A stretch of DNA of 64,000 bases from Microlunatus capsulatus (GCF_017876495.1 NZ_JAGIOB010000001.1:4340001-4404000), one strand, 5' to 3'. Numbered from the stretch's first letter, positions 26,138-34,961 are shown. A program made the numbers and translations. The notes: a model not told the origin generated them from the sequence alone.

Positions 26138-26446
26138 TCAGACCTCGACGAGCTTCTCGAAGAAGAACTCGTGCTTGAGGAACGAGGTGTCGTACTCGTG
26201 GCCGGGCGCCGGCGGCTGCAGCGGCGACGCCTGGAAGAGCCGCCAGCCGTCCAGCAGGGCCTCGACGCCCGTGGCGTAGGGCGGCTCGTCCGCGTCGCCG
26301 GCCGTCGGCCGCGTGGCGCCCGTGCCGTCCCAGGCGCCCCAGGCGACCACCGCGGCGTCGAGCGAGGAGTTGGACAGGTAGAGCGCCAGCACCTGCTGCC
26401 GGAGCCCGGTGCCCGGCGTCGTGGGAGCGGGGGTGGTGAGCGTCAT
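26138..26446 (-). CDS. Conserved hypothetical protein of the PhyH module
   Basis: A 102-residue soluble protein without recognised domain, with WDGTGATRPTAGDADEPPY and an ending HEYDTSFLKHEFFFEKLVEV. It starts 1 base after the stop of the PhyH gene and is thus cotranscribed with it. No signal peptide or membrane segment. The aromatic, acidic character and constant pairing with an oxygenase gene would suit a small partner or a substrate-binding protein, but no function can be assigned. Confidence 0.7.
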   Translation of the reverse strand: MTLTTPAPTTPGTGLRQQVLALYLSNSSLDAAVVAWGAWDGTGATRPTAGDADEPPYATGVEALLDGWRLFQASPLQPPAPGHEYDTSFLKHEFFFEKLVEV

Positions 26447-26447
26447 C

Positions 26448-27305
26448 TCAGGCCTCCTCGCGGGTGCCGGGCCGGTTGGTCACCCGGTGCACCCAGTAGT
26501 CGATGTCGAAGGTCGGGTCGCCGCTGAGCTCTCGCCACAGCAGCACCCGGTTGTGGATCTCGAGCCGCCCCGAGGCCTGCTCCATCCAGGGCTGCCGGGC
26601 GTCCAGCTCGGCGGCCACCCGCGGGTCGTCGAGGTCGGAGACGTCCCACCAGCGCTGCTGCCGGACCGTCGGGTTGAAGCGGATCTTGTACATGTAGCGC
26701 GGGGTGCCGGAGTCGTTGCGGCGGCCGCCGTGCCAGATGCCGTGGTGCAGCAGCACGACGGTGCCGGCCGGGCAGGTGAGCCGGGTCTGGCCGAGCATGT
26801 TGTGGTAGCGGCCGATGTCGGACTCGTTGATCTGGCGCAGGTGGGTGCCGGGCACGCTCAGCGTGCCGCCCATCTCCAGCGTCACGTCGCGGGGGTAGTA
26901 CATGAGCTGGACGTCGAAGGCGTCGCGCCGGGCGTCGATGATGGCGTCCGCGTGCAGGGCCTGCGCCTCCCCGCCGTGCGGGGGCCGGACGTGCACGGCG
27001 TGGTGGTCGACCTGCGGCGCGGGGCCGAGCAGGCTGCGCAGCGCGCCCGCCACCCGGGGGAGGGCGATGAGCGTGGCGCCGAGCGTCCCGGCGGGGAACG
27101 CCTCCGGGATGGAGGCGCCGTAGCGGACGGCGGGCGCGCCCTGCTCCAGCTGCTCCACGGCGGTCGCGTTCACCTCCTCGGGCACGAGGCCCTCGAAGAC
27201 CAGCGCGCCCTGCGCCACGAAGCGCGCGACCTCCGGCGAGCTCAGCAGGGGGAGGTCCTCGGCGAGGGTCGGGTCGGTCTGCTCGGCAGTGCTGACGGCC
27301 ACCAC
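26448..27305 (-). CDS. Phytanoyl-CoA dioxygenase family protein (copy 2)
   Basis: A 285-residue Fe(II)/2-oxoglutarate oxygenase. The ligands are His118-x-Asp120 (LHADA) and distal His192 (WHGGRR), with an arginine three residues on for 2-oxoglutarate. GTG 27305 is chosen because AGGAG lies 7 bases upstream. It is divergent from an AraC gene that precedes a Gfo/Idh/MocA enzyme, and is followed by a small hypothetical. The layout repeats that of copy 1 at 5566-6375, although the proteins are only distantly alike. Confidence 0.87.
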   Translation of the reverse strand: MVAVSTAEQTDPTLAEDLPLLSSPEVARFVAQGALVFEGLVPEEVNATAVEQLEQGAPAVRYGASIPEAFPAGTLGATLIALPRVAGALRSLLGPAPQVDHHAVHVRPPHGGEAQALHADAIIDARRDAFDVQLMYYPRDVTLEMGGTLSVPGTHLRQINESDIGRYHNMLGQTRLTCPAGTVVLLHHGIWHGGRRNDSGTPRYMYKIRFNPTVRQQRWWDVSDLDDPRVAAELDARQPWMEQASGRLEIHNRVLLWRELSGDPTFDIDYWVHRVTNRPGTREEA

Positions 27306-27401
27306 GGGGCAGCTCCTCTCGGTAGGGGTTTTCCACCACGCTAGGCCGCGAGCGAGCGCAGGGGATGGTGCGTGCTCGGCCACCGCTGGTAGTTTTCCGG
27401 C

Positions 27402-28178
27402 ATGACGGTTCCGGTACCGCTGGGCGGGCAGCCGCAGGTGGTGTCGCTCGGGCTGGGGGTCCACGGCCAGCGGTCGCACCGCGACCGCTTCCTGCTGCCG
27501 GACCTGTGGGCGTTCCACCTGTACCGCTACCGGGCGGCGCTGGTGCTGGACGGCGTCGAGCACGCGCTGCTGCCCGGGTCGGTCAGCCTGGTGCCGCCGG
27601 GCACGGTGACGGTCTACCGGTACCGCGGGGTCTCCGAGCACCTCTACGTCCACCTGAGGCTGAGCGGGGAGCCCGTCGGGCTGCCCCCGGTCGCCCACGC
27701 CGGCGCGTCGGTGCCGCTGCTCACCGACCTGCTCACCACCGCCGTCACGACGTTCCCCCTCGCGCCCGCGGCCGCGACCGCCTCCGTCTGGGCGGCGCTG
27801 TGGCAGGTGGCGGGCCTCGTCCGGCCGTCGGTGGAGGACCCGGCCCGCGCGCGGATCGCCCCGGTGCTGGCCGCCGTCGAGTCCTCGCTCACCGGCCCGC
27901 TGCCCGTCGGCGAGCTGGCCGCGCTCGCCGGGGTGTCCCCGGCCCACCTCACCCGGCTGTTCCGGGCCGCCACCGGCCGCACGGTCGTCGGCTACGTGCG
28001 GCACCGCCGCGGCGTCCGGGCCGAGCACCTGCTGCGCCGGACCACCCTGCCCGTGGCCACCATCGCCCGGTCGGTCGGCGTCCCCGACCTGCAGGCCTTC
28101 AACAAGCTCTGCCACGACGTGCTGGGCGCCTCACCGCGCGCCGTCCGCGCGGGCGACGTCGCTACCGTGACCGGGTGA
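27402..28178 (+). CDS. AraC family transcriptional regulator (copy 2)
   Basis: A 258-residue regulator: N-terminal cupin-like sensor (LPGSVSLVPPGTVTVYRYRG) and C-terminal double helix-turn-helix (VGELAALAGVSPAHLTRLFR and VATIARSVGVPDLQAFNKLC). It is divergent from PhyH copy 2, with a 96-base gap for shared control, and overlaps the next gene by four bases (GTGA), so it probably regulates both arms of the module. Confidence 0.9.
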   Translation: MTVPVPLGGQPQVVSLGLGVHGQRSHRDRFLLPDLWAFHLYRYRAALVLDGVEHALLPGSVSLVPPGTVTVYRYRGVSEHLYVHLRLSGEPVGLPPVAHAGASVPLLTDLLTTAVTTFPLAPAAATASVWAALWQVAGLVRPSVEDPARARIAPVLAAVESSLTGPLPVGELAALAGVSPAHLTRLFRAATGRTVVGYVRHRRGVRAEHLLRRTTLPVATIARSVGVPDLQAFNKLCHDVLGASPRAVRAGDVATVTG

Positions 28179-29230
28179 CCACCTTCGCCCTCGTCGGCAG
28201 CGGCTTCCGGGCGCAGATGTTCCTCGACGTCGCCCGGGCCCTGGGGACGGTGTCCTGCGTCGGCGCGGTCGTCCGGACCCCGAGGACCCTCGGCGTCCCC
28301 ACCTTCGGGTCCCTCGACGCCTGCGTGGCCGCGGCCCGGCCGGACTTCGTGCTCACCACCACGCCCTGGTCGGTGACACCCGCGGCGGTGGTGCAGGCGG
28401 TGGAGCGGGGGCTGCCGGTGCTGGCCGAGACGCCGCCCGCGCCCGACCTGGAGGCGATGCGGGACCTGTGGGCGGCCGTCGGCGGCTCGGGGCTGGTCCA
28501 GGTGGCCGAGCAGTACCTGATGATGCCCGCCCACGCCGCCCGGGCGGCCGTGGTCGCCGGCGGGGCCATCGGCACGCCGACGCAGGTGCAGGTCTCCTCG
28601 ACGCAGCAGTACCACGCCGTCTCCCTGGTCCGGGGGTACCTCGGCGCCGGCCGGGGCCCCGTCACCGCCCGGGCCAGCCGGACGACAGCACCGCTGCTCA
28701 GCCCGCTGGACCGGGGCGGGTGGACCGACGACCCCGCGGAGCACCCGACGACGACGACGCTGGCCACCCTCGACCTCGGGCCGGGGCGGTCCGCGCTCTA
28801 CGACTACACCGAGCAGCAGACCCGCAACCAGCTCCGCTCCCGCCGGCTGCTGGTCCGCGGCTCGGCGGGCGAGCTGCAGGACGACGCGGTGGTCCGGCTG
28901 GCCGGGCCGCGGACGCTCGTCCGCACCCCGCTGCAGCGCCGGCAGAGCGGTCACGACCTCGACCTCCTCGGCTTCGACACCGAGCACATCACCTTCGACG
29001 GGGCGGTGGTCTACCGCAACCCCTACGTCGGGCAGCGCTGGATGGACGAGGAGATCGCCGTCGCCACCCTGCTGGAGCGGACGGCCGCCTGGGTGCGCGG
29101 GGAGGGACCGGAGCCCTACCCGCTCGCCGAGGGGCTGCACGACCAGCAGGTCGCGCTCGCCGTCGAGCGCTCCGCCGACCTCGACGCCCCGGTGACCACC
29201 TCCTCGGAGGGGTGGTCGACGCCGGGCTGA
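28175..29230 (+). CDS. Gfo/Idh/MocA family oxidoreductase, atypical
   Basis: A 351-residue protein with an N-terminal Rossmann fold (GSGFRA, residues 8-13) and a C-terminal Gfo/Idh domain, expected to be an NAD(P)-dependent sugar or inositol dehydrogenase. The canonical EKP motif is ETP here (Glu85-Thr86-Pro87), so the usual catalytic lysine is missing. GTG 28175 overlaps the AraC stop. Coexpression with AraC and divergence from PhyH suggest one small-molecule pathway. Confidence 0.8.
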   Translation: MTTFALVGSGFRAQMFLDVARALGTVSCVGAVVRTPRTLGVPTFGSLDACVAAARPDFVLTTTPWSVTPAAVVQAVERGLPVLAETPPAPDLEAMRDLWAAVGGSGLVQVAEQYLMMPAHAARAAVVAGGAIGTPTQVQVSSTQQYHAVSLVRGYLGAGRGPVTARASRTTAPLLSPLDRGGWTDDPAEHPTTTTLATLDLGPGRSALYDYTEQQTRNQLRSRRLLVRGSAGELQDDAVVRLAGPRTLVRTPLQRRQSGHDLDLLGFDTEHITFDGAVVYRNPYVGQRWMDEEIAVATLLERTAAWVRGEGPEPYPLAEGLHDQQVALAVERSADLDAPVTTSSEGWSTPG

Positions 29231-29337
29231 GGAGGTCGCCGCGCCCTCGTGGCGCCGAGGTCCTTCTCGAGCGGGCGCCGCAGGACTACGGTGCCGAGCA
29301 GGAGCGCTCACCGCAGAGCGCCGCCGAGGAGGTCGTC

Positions 29338-29790
29338 GTGCGCCGGTACCTGGTCGTGGCCAACCAGACCCTCGGGGAGGACGAGCTGGTGGACCTCATC
29401 CGCCGCCGGGCCGCCGCGGAGCCGTCGGAGTTCTTCGTCGTCGTCCCCGCGACGCCGGTGCTGGAGATGGTCCCGGGCGCCGCGGCCGCGGTCGCGGTCG
29501 GCGTCCCCGCCCTGCTGCCCTGCTCACCCGCCGAGGCCCGCGCGCTGGCCGAGGAGCGCCTGGCCGCCGCCCTGGAGCAGCTCCGGGCGACCGGTGCGGC
29601 CGTCGAGGGCGCGGTGGGCGACGCCAACCCCGTCCGGGCCGTGGAGCACGCCCTGACCGGTCGGGGCTTCGACGAGATCATCGTCTCGACGCTGCCGTCC
29701 CGGCTCTCCCGGTGGCTCCGGGCCGACCTGCCCCGCCGGCTGGAGCACCGGACGAAGCTGCCCGTCACCCACGTCGCGGCCCCGGGCTGA
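29338..29790 (+). CDS. UspA-like hypothetical protein
   Basis: A 150-residue protein with alternating strands and helices. It opens RRYLVVANQTLGEDELVDLI and contains FDEIIVSTLPSRLSRWLRAD then LPVTHV, which resembles the end of nucleotide-binding universal-stress-type folds in actinobacteria. GTG 29338 was chosen for AGGAGG at 29327-29332. It stands alone, downstream of the Gfo/Idh gene. Function inferred only from fold-like pattern. Confidence 0.6.
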   Translation: MRRYLVVANQTLGEDELVDLIRRRAAAEPSEFFVVVPATPVLEMVPGAAAAVAVGVPALLPCSPAEARALAEERLAAALEQLRATGAAVEGAVGDANPVRAVEHALTGRGFDEIIVSTLPSRLSRWLRADLPRRLEHRTKLPVTHVAAPG

Positions 29791-29868
29791 CCGCCCGCCC
29801 CCGGAGCGGGTCGGGACCGGTTCCGGCCCGCCGCTGACAGCCGGGCCCCCGGCTGCCAGGATCAGGGC

Positions 29869-30228
29869 GTGCCCTCGGACTCGCGGATGATCTCGTTGGG
29901 CTTCGGCAAGTTCGCCCGGGCGGACCGGATCTACGCGCTGGAGCCGCTGGTGGGGGAGGAGCGCGGCGACGGCCGGCGCACCCGCGTCTGGGTGGAGGGC
30001 ATCCCCGACCCGATCGTCGCCTCCCGTACCGAGGGCACGATCCTGCGCGACATGGGGCAGGACGCCGCCGCCGACGCCCCGCTGGTGGACGAGGCGGTGG
30101 ACCTCGCCTCCCGGCTCGCGGCCGCCGCCGACGCCGGCCGCGTCGACCTCAGCGACCTGGGCCGGCGGGCCCGACGGCTGCTGGCGGCCACGACCGCACC
30201 GCCCGGGGCCGACCGGGAGCTCGGCTGA
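29869..30228 (+). CDS. RemA-like (DUF370-like) putative regulator
   Basis: A 119-residue protein. The segment MISLGFGKFARADRIYALEP followed by RRTRVWVEGIPDPIVASRTEGTIL resembles the RemA/DUF370 family, whose members begin with LGFGN and contain a short beta fold ending in a conserved IL. RemA of Bacillus is a DNA-binding regulator of matrix genes. The C-terminus is a helical extension (about residues 68-110) not found in RemA. GTG 29869 has AGGA upstream; ATG 29887 is the alternative. The assignment is tentative. Confidence 0.5.
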   Translation: MPSDSRMISLGFGKFARADRIYALEPLVGEERGDGRRTRVWVEGIPDPIVASRTEGTILRDMGQDAAADAPLVDEAVDLASRLAAAADAGRVDLSDLGRRARRLLAATTAPPGADRELG

Positions 30229-30237
30229 GGACCCGGG

Positions 30238-30251
30238 CCGGCTTCGGCCGG
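30238..30251. terminator. Short UUCG-loop hairpin
   Basis: CCGGC-TTCG-GCCGG, just after the stop of the RemA-like gene and before the convergent membrane protein gene. The UUCG loop makes a stable RNA hairpin; no T-run. Confidence 0.45.
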
Positions 30252-30259
30252 GGCGCGTC

Positions 30260-31150
30260 TCAGCCGAAGAGCAGCGAGCCCAGCGTGCTCAGCACGTCGC
30301 CGTAGAACGTGCCGCCGATGTCGCGGAACAGCTCGAAGGGCGCGTCCGGGCTGCCGAAGAACGGCCGCAGCGTCCAGGCCAGCTGGGTGCCGACGAGCCC
30401 GAACAGCAGGATCCAGATGTAGAGCAGCAGCATGCTGGCGGGCCGCTCACCAGCCTCGGCGCCGCTGCCGGCCCCGGGGTGCAGGGGAGCGTGGGCGCCC
30501 TGCGGCGCCGGCCGGTGGTCCGGACCGGGCTCGGCGACGGCGACGCCGTTGGCCGCCTCGCCGTTCACCGGGGCGGGCGCGCCGGCGGCGGCCGGCACCA
30601 GCTCGCGCTGGACCAGGGGCACCGGGGCGACGACGACGCGGGCGGCGGAGGACTCCTCGACGACGTGCTCGTTGAGCGCGCGCATCCCCGAGGTGAGGAA
30701 GCGCAGGCCCACCAGCGCGGTCAGCCCGAGGATCGCGACGTTCAGCAGCTTGAAGAAGGCGTAGCTGCGCGCGGTGACCAGGAAGAACAGACTGATGGGC
30801 GCGAAGGCGAAGGTCAGCACGGCGGTGACCGTGACGGCCACCATGATCAGCGCGCACGCTTGCAGCACTGACAGCCGCGCCCCGAAGACGAGGTTGAACA
30901 GGTAGAGCGTCGGCAGGCAGATCGCCAGCGTGACGAGGAACAGCAGCGGCAGCTTGGCCGTCGAGACGAGCGCTTGCAGCCACCCGCTGGAGGCGCCGAG
31001 CACCGCGCCGTAGGCCGCGAGGCTCAGGGCCGAGGTGACGAGCATCCGCACGATCAGGCCGGGCAGGTCGCGCTCGCGGATGATCTGGTCCCAGATCCCC
31101 CCGCGGTCGCGCAGGATGCGTTCGATGATGAGCTGCTCGCTCGTGGCCAC
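30260..31150 (-). CDS. Integral membrane protein of unknown function
   Basis: A 296-residue membrane protein with about five N-terminal helices (residues 30-170), a polar proline/alanine-rich loop (about 175-235) and a final helix. It ends with FFGSPDAPFELFRDIGGTFY, a motif I recall from membrane proteins labelled as actin-binding WH2 proteins in other phyla; that name probably reflects annotation transfer. Solitary gene. No catalytic residues visible. Confidence 0.65.
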   Translation of the reverse strand: MATSEQLIIERILRDRGGIWDQIIRERDLPGLIVRMLVTSALSLAAYGAVLGASSGWLQALVSTAKLPLLFLVTLAICLPTLYLFNLVFGARLSVLQACALIMVAVTVTAVLTFAFAPISLFFLVTARSYAFFKLLNVAILGLTALVGLRFLTSGMRALNEHVVEESSAARVVVAPVPLVQRELVPAAAGAPAPVNGEAANGVAVAEPGPDHRPAPQGAHAPLHPGAGSGAEAGERPASMLLLYIWILLFGLVGTQLAWTLRPFFGSPDAPFELFRDIGGTFYGDVLSTLGSLLFG

Positions 31151-31244
31151 GGCTCCCCCGTCCGGTCGGCTGCCCCGACCGTAGCGGCCCCGCGGATGTG
31201 CCGCGGGCGGTACGCGGAACTGGTGCCGCCACTACGCTCACGCC

Positions 31245-31544
31245 ATGGCGGAGCCAGCCCTGCGGGCGTCGGACGACGACCGCGACCTCGTCGTGCGGGC
31301 ACTGGAGCGGCACCACGTCGCCGGCCGGCTCGACCCCGAGGAGTTCGACCGGCGCAGCACCGCGGCCCTCACCGCCGTCACCCTCGGCGACCTGTCCGGC
31401 CTGACGGCGGACCTCCCCGACCTTGCGGCGGAGCCGGGGGGAGCGGTCGAGCCCGCGGGCCACGCCCGGCACCTGGCGGTGATCTTCCTCATCGCCTTCC
31501 TCACGGTCGCCGCGCTCGTGGCGCTGATGCTCGTCCACCCCTGA
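31245..31544 (+). CDS. DUF1707 (SHOCT-like) membrane protein
   Basis: A 99-residue protein. Residues 6-52 (LRASDDDRDLVVRALERHHV then GRLDPEEFDRRS) form the DUF1707 domain, a SHOCT-like motif widespread in actinobacteria. A linker leads to one transmembrane helix at about 77-97. Function unknown; such proteins are usually small membrane adaptors. It stands alone, convergent with the epimerase gene. Confidence 0.85.
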   Translation: MAEPALRASDDDRDLVVRALERHHVAGRLDPEEFDRRSTAALTAVTLGDLSGLTADLPDLAAEPGGAVEPAGHARHLAVIFLIAFLTVAALVALMLVHP

Positions 31545-31585
31545 CCCGGCGGCGGGAGCGTCCCGGCCGGCGCGTCGTCCGGCGG

Positions 31586-31685
31586 TCAGGCGTCGGGGCG
31601 GAGCCCGCGATCAGGCGTCGGGGCGGAGCCCGCGTTCAGGCGTCGAGGCGGAGCCCGCGATCAGGCACCCGGGCGCAGCCCGCGG
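31586..31685. repeat. 25-bp tandem repeat including a stop codon
   Basis: Three good copies (31586, 31611, 31636) of TCAGGCGTCGGGGCGGAGCC plus CGCGA, then a diverged fourth copy (31661-31685) that is the real 3' end of the minus-strand epimerase gene. Each unit reads RGLRPDA-stop on the minus strand, in changing frames because 25 is not a multiple of three. Confidence 0.9.
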
Positions 31686-32590
31686 TCCAGCTCGGCCAGC
31701 CCCTCGGCGATTCTGACCGCGGGCGTCCAGCCCCAGGCCCGGGCCCGGTCGGTGCGGATCTGACCCGTCCAGGCGGGGAGGGTCTCGTCCCAGACGGCCT
31801 CGAGGCCCAGCGCCGCGGTGACCGTCCCGACGTAGTCGCGGGCCGTGGCCGGCTCGCCCGCGACGTCGACGGCGGTCCAGCCGCCCGCGAGCGGCCCCGA
31901 GCCGGCGTCGTCGCCGGCGGCGACCCGCCCGGTGGCCAGGTCGGCGGTCAGGGCGGCGAGGTCGTCGACGTGCACCCACGCGAACGAGCGGTCCGGGTGG
32001 GTGCGGCGCTGCTCGGCGTCGTCGCGGATGTCGGCCGGGCGCAAGGTGTTCCACACCGAGGTGGGGCCGGCGCCCAGGATGGCCGGCGGGCGGACCAGGA
32101 CGCCGGTGAGGCCCGCGACCTCGGACAGCGCCAGGTCGGTGTCCCGCTTGGTGACGGCGTAGTCGTCCGCGTCGTCGGCGACCAGCGGCGAGGTCTCGTC
32201 GACGTCCCCGATCCCGGGCCGGCGGTCGTAGACGGCGCAGGTGGAGACGTGCACGAACCGTCCGACGCCGGCGTCGCGGGCCGCCCGGGCCAGCACGACC
32301 GTGCCCTCGACGGCCACCCGCTCCTGCGTCGCCCGGTCCGAGCCCATCGGGTGGACGGTGGTGACCACGGCGTCGGCCCCCGCGACGACCGTGCGCGCGA
32401 AGTCGGGATCGCCGAACTCGCCGACGTGCTCGACCACCCCGTCGCGGGCCGGGGCGGTGCCGGCCCGGCGGACGACGGCGCGGACGGTCCCGCCGCGCTC
32501 GAGGACGGCCTCGCACACCCGGGCGCCGACCAGCCCGTTCGCTCCGGTCACGACGACGTCAGGGGCGGGGGCAGCGCTGGAGGTGGTCAC
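31661..32590 (-). CDS. NAD-dependent epimerase/dehydratase
   Basis: A 309-residue extended short-chain dehydrogenase (SDR). The nucleotide-binding motif is GANGLVG near the N-terminus, and the catalytic YxxxK is in DDYAVTKRD. It probably acts on a nucleotide sugar or related carbonyl compound. GTG 32590 (VTTSSAAP) is taken as start. The 3' end has been copied downstream as a 25-base tandem array. Divergent from the MFS exporter gene 118 bases away. Confidence 0.85.
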   Translation of the reverse strand: MTTSSAAPAPDVVVTGANGLVGARVCEAVLERGGTVRAVVRRAGTAPARDGVVEHVGEFGDPDFARTVVAGADAVVTTVHPMGSDRATQERVAVEGTVVLARAARDAGVGRFVHVSTCAVYDRRPGIGDVDETSPLVADDADDYAVTKRDTDLALSEVAGLTGVLVRPPAILGAGPTSVWNTLRPADIRDDAEQRRTHPDRSFAWVHVDDLAALTADLATGRVAAGDDAGSGPLAGGWTAVDVAGEPATARDYVGTVTAALGLEAVWDETLPAWTGQIRTDRARAWGWTPAVRIAEGLAELDRGLRPGA

Positions 32591-32707
32591 GGCCCCACCC
32601 TGCCACCCCCGTCGCAGCGGAGCGCGACGGGTTCGGCGGCCCCCGGCCCGGTGGTCCGAGGTGCGGCCGGTGCAGGAGTGCCCGGTGGGGTGGACGAGGC
32701 TGGACCG

Positions 32708-33928
32708 GTGCGCCCCGACCCCCGCCCGGCCCCCGTCGTGCTGCCCGCCCTGCTGCCGCTCGCGGTGCTGGCCGGCATCTCCCCGCTCGCGACCGACATG
32801 TACATCCCCGGGCTGCCCGCCCTGGCCGCAGAGCTGGGCACCGACGCCGGCACCGCGCAGCTGTCGCTCACCACCTTCCTCGTGGCCTTCGCGGTGGGCC
32901 AGCTGCTGATCGGCCCGGTCAGCGACGCGGTCGGCCGACGCCGCGTGCTGCTCGTCGGGGTGGCGGTCTTCGCGGTGACGTCGGTGCTCTGCGCGCTGGC
33001 GCCGAGCCTGCCCGTGCTGCTGGTCGGCCGGCTGCTGCAGGGGCTCGCCGGCGCCTGCGGCTCGATCGCCGCCCGCGCGATGGTGACCGACGTGCTGACC
33101 GGCACCGAGCGCGCCCGGATGATCGGCTCGCTGGCGGCGGTCAACGCCGTCGGCCCGGTCGCCGCCCCGCTGGTGGGCGGGGTCCTGCTGACCCTCTTCA
33201 GCTGGCGCTCGACCTTCTGGGTGCTCGCGGTGGTCGGGGTCGTGCTGTGGGCCTGGGCGGCCGCCACCTTCCCCGAGACGCTGCCGCCGGAGCGCCGGTC
33301 GCACGGGGTCGGCGTGCGGGCCAACGCCGCCCGGATGCGGACGCTGCTCGCCATCCCGCGGCTGTCGCTCTACCTGGCCACGTCCTGCCTGGCCACCATC
33401 GGCTTCTTCGCCTACATCGCCACCAGCTCGTTCGTCTTCCAGAGCGGGTACGGCTACTCGGAGTCGGCCTACAGCGTCGTGTTCGCCACCAACGCCACCT
33501 GCATGATCCTCAGCACGCTGGCGTTCCGCCGCCTGGTCACCCGGGTCTCGGAGGACCGCCTGCTGAGCCTGGGTCTGGTCGTCGGGACCGCCGCCGCCCT
33601 CGGCGTGCTGCTCTCCGCGCTCGCCGGGGCGCCGTCGGGTCTGGTCTGGGCGTTCCTGGCCGTCGTCACCGGGGCCAACGGGCTGGTCATCACCGGCTCG
33701 GCCACCCGCACCCAGGCCCTGGGCAGCGCCTCGCCGGGCACCGCGGCGGCGCTGCAGGGCGGGCTGTCCTTCGGGCTCGGCGGCCTCGGCTCGCCGCTGG
33801 CGGGCCTGCTCGGCGGGTCGCCGACCGCGATGGGCGCGGTCATGCTCGGCGGCCTCGGGCTCGCGGCCGTCCTCCAGGTCGTCGTCCCGCGGTTCCTCCG
33901 GGGGAGCGCCGTCCCCGAGCCGGGCTGA
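32708..33928 (+). CDS. MFS drug resistance transporter, Bcr/CflA family
   Basis: A 406-residue twelve-helix exporter. The first helix region SPLATDMYIPGLPALAAELG and the loop GPVSDAVGRRRVLLVG are diagnostic of the Bcr/CflA multidrug subgroup of proton antiporters. GTG 32708 is chosen with GAGG 8 bases upstream. No regulator is adjacent. Confidence 0.88.
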   Translation: MRPDPRPAPVVLPALLPLAVLAGISPLATDMYIPGLPALAAELGTDAGTAQLSLTTFLVAFAVGQLLIGPVSDAVGRRRVLLVGVAVFAVTSVLCALAPSLPVLLVGRLLQGLAGACGSIAARAMVTDVLTGTERARMIGSLAAVNAVGPVAAPLVGGVLLTLFSWRSTFWVLAVVGVVLWAWAAATFPETLPPERRSHGVGVRANAARMRTLLAIPRLSLYLATSCLATIGFFAYIATSSFVFQSGYGYSESAYSVVFATNATCMILSTLAFRRLVTRVSEDRLLSLGLVVGTAAALGVLLSALAGAPSGLVWAFLAVVTGANGLVITGSATRTQALGSASPGTAAALQGGLSFGLGGLGSPLAGLLGGSPTAMGAVMLGGLGLAAVLQVVVPRFLRGSAVPEPG

Positions 33929-34025
33929 GCCCCCGCGAGCCGGGCCGCTGCCCGCGTCGCCGCTCCCGCCTGGTCCGGCTGCGTAGGCTCGGGCTCCGGC
34001 CGACCCCGCGCCGACGGAGGACGAG

Positions 34026-34961
34026 GTGCAGGCTGTGCAGACCGACGTGATCGAGGCCCGCGGCCTCACCCGCCGCTTCGGCGAGGTGCTGGCCGTCGAC
34101 GCCGTCGACCTGCGGGTGGGGCAGGGCGAGGTCGTCGCCGTCCTCGGCCCCAACGGCGCCGGCAAGACGACCACCCTCGAGATGCTGCTGGGGCTGCGCA
34201 GCCCGAGCGCCGGCACCGTCCGCGTCTTCGGCGCCGACCCGAGCACGGCGGCCGTCCGGTCCCGCGTCGGCGCGATGCTCCAGGACACCGACGCCCCGGA
34301 GAGCCTGACCGTCACCGAGATCGTCGACCTGGTCGCCGCCTACCATCCCTACCGGCTGCCGACGGGGGAGGTGCTCGAGCGCGCCACCCTGCAGGGCCAC
34401 CGCAAGCGGCGCGTGACCCAGCTCTCCGGCGGGGAGCGGCAGCGGCTCTCGTTCGCCCTCGCCATCGTCGGCGACCCCGACCTGCTGTACCTCGACGAGC
34501 CGACCGCCTCCCTCGACGTCGGGGCCCGGCGGCTGTTCTGGCAGCAGGTGGCGGACTTCGCGGCGCTGGGCAAGACGATCCTCTTCTCCACCCACAACCT
34601 GGAGGAGGCCGACCTGGCCGCCGAGCGGGTGGTGATCATCAACGCGGGCCGGATCTTCTCCGACGGGACGCCGCGCGAGCTCAAGGGCCTGCTGGCCGGC
34701 CGGACGCTGGAGCTGGTCACTGACGCCGACGACGCCGTGCTGGCCGCCCTGCCCGGCGTCCGCGGGGTGCTGGAGCTGCCCGCCGACGGCGCGACGGCCG
34801 ACCGACCGGGCGCGCGCCGGGTCCGGCTGCAGGCCGCCGACGCCGAGCCGCCCCTGCGGGCGCTGTTCGCCGCCGGCCACCTGGTCGAGGGGCTGATCGT
34901 CACCGAGGCCACCCTGGAGGAGGCCTTCGTGCACCTCACCTCGGCGGAGCGGGCCCGGTGA
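34026..34961 (+). CDS. ABC-2 type exporter ATPase
   Basis: A 311-residue ATPase of the CcmA/DrrA type. Walker A GPNGAGKTT near residue 42, signature LSGGERQRLS and Walker B LLYLDEPT are all intact, and the last ~80 residues form the accessory domain found in DrrA-like exporters. GTG 34026 has GGAGG 5 bases upstream. It overlaps the permease gene by four bases (GTGA). The pair exports a lipid, antibiotic or polymer. Confidence 0.92.
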   Translation: MQAVQTDVIEARGLTRRFGEVLAVDAVDLRVGQGEVVAVLGPNGAGKTTTLEMLLGLRSPSAGTVRVFGADPSTAAVRSRVGAMLQDTDAPESLTVTEIVDLVAAYHPYRLPTGEVLERATLQGHRKRRVTQLSGGERQRLSFALAIVGDPDLLYLDEPTASLDVGARRLFWQQVADFAALGKTILFSTHNLEEADLAAERVVIINAGRIFSDGTPRELKGLLAGRTLELVTDADDAVLAALPGVRGVLELPADGATADRPGARRVRLQAADAEPPLRALFAAGHLVEGLIVTEATLEEAFVHLTSAERAR

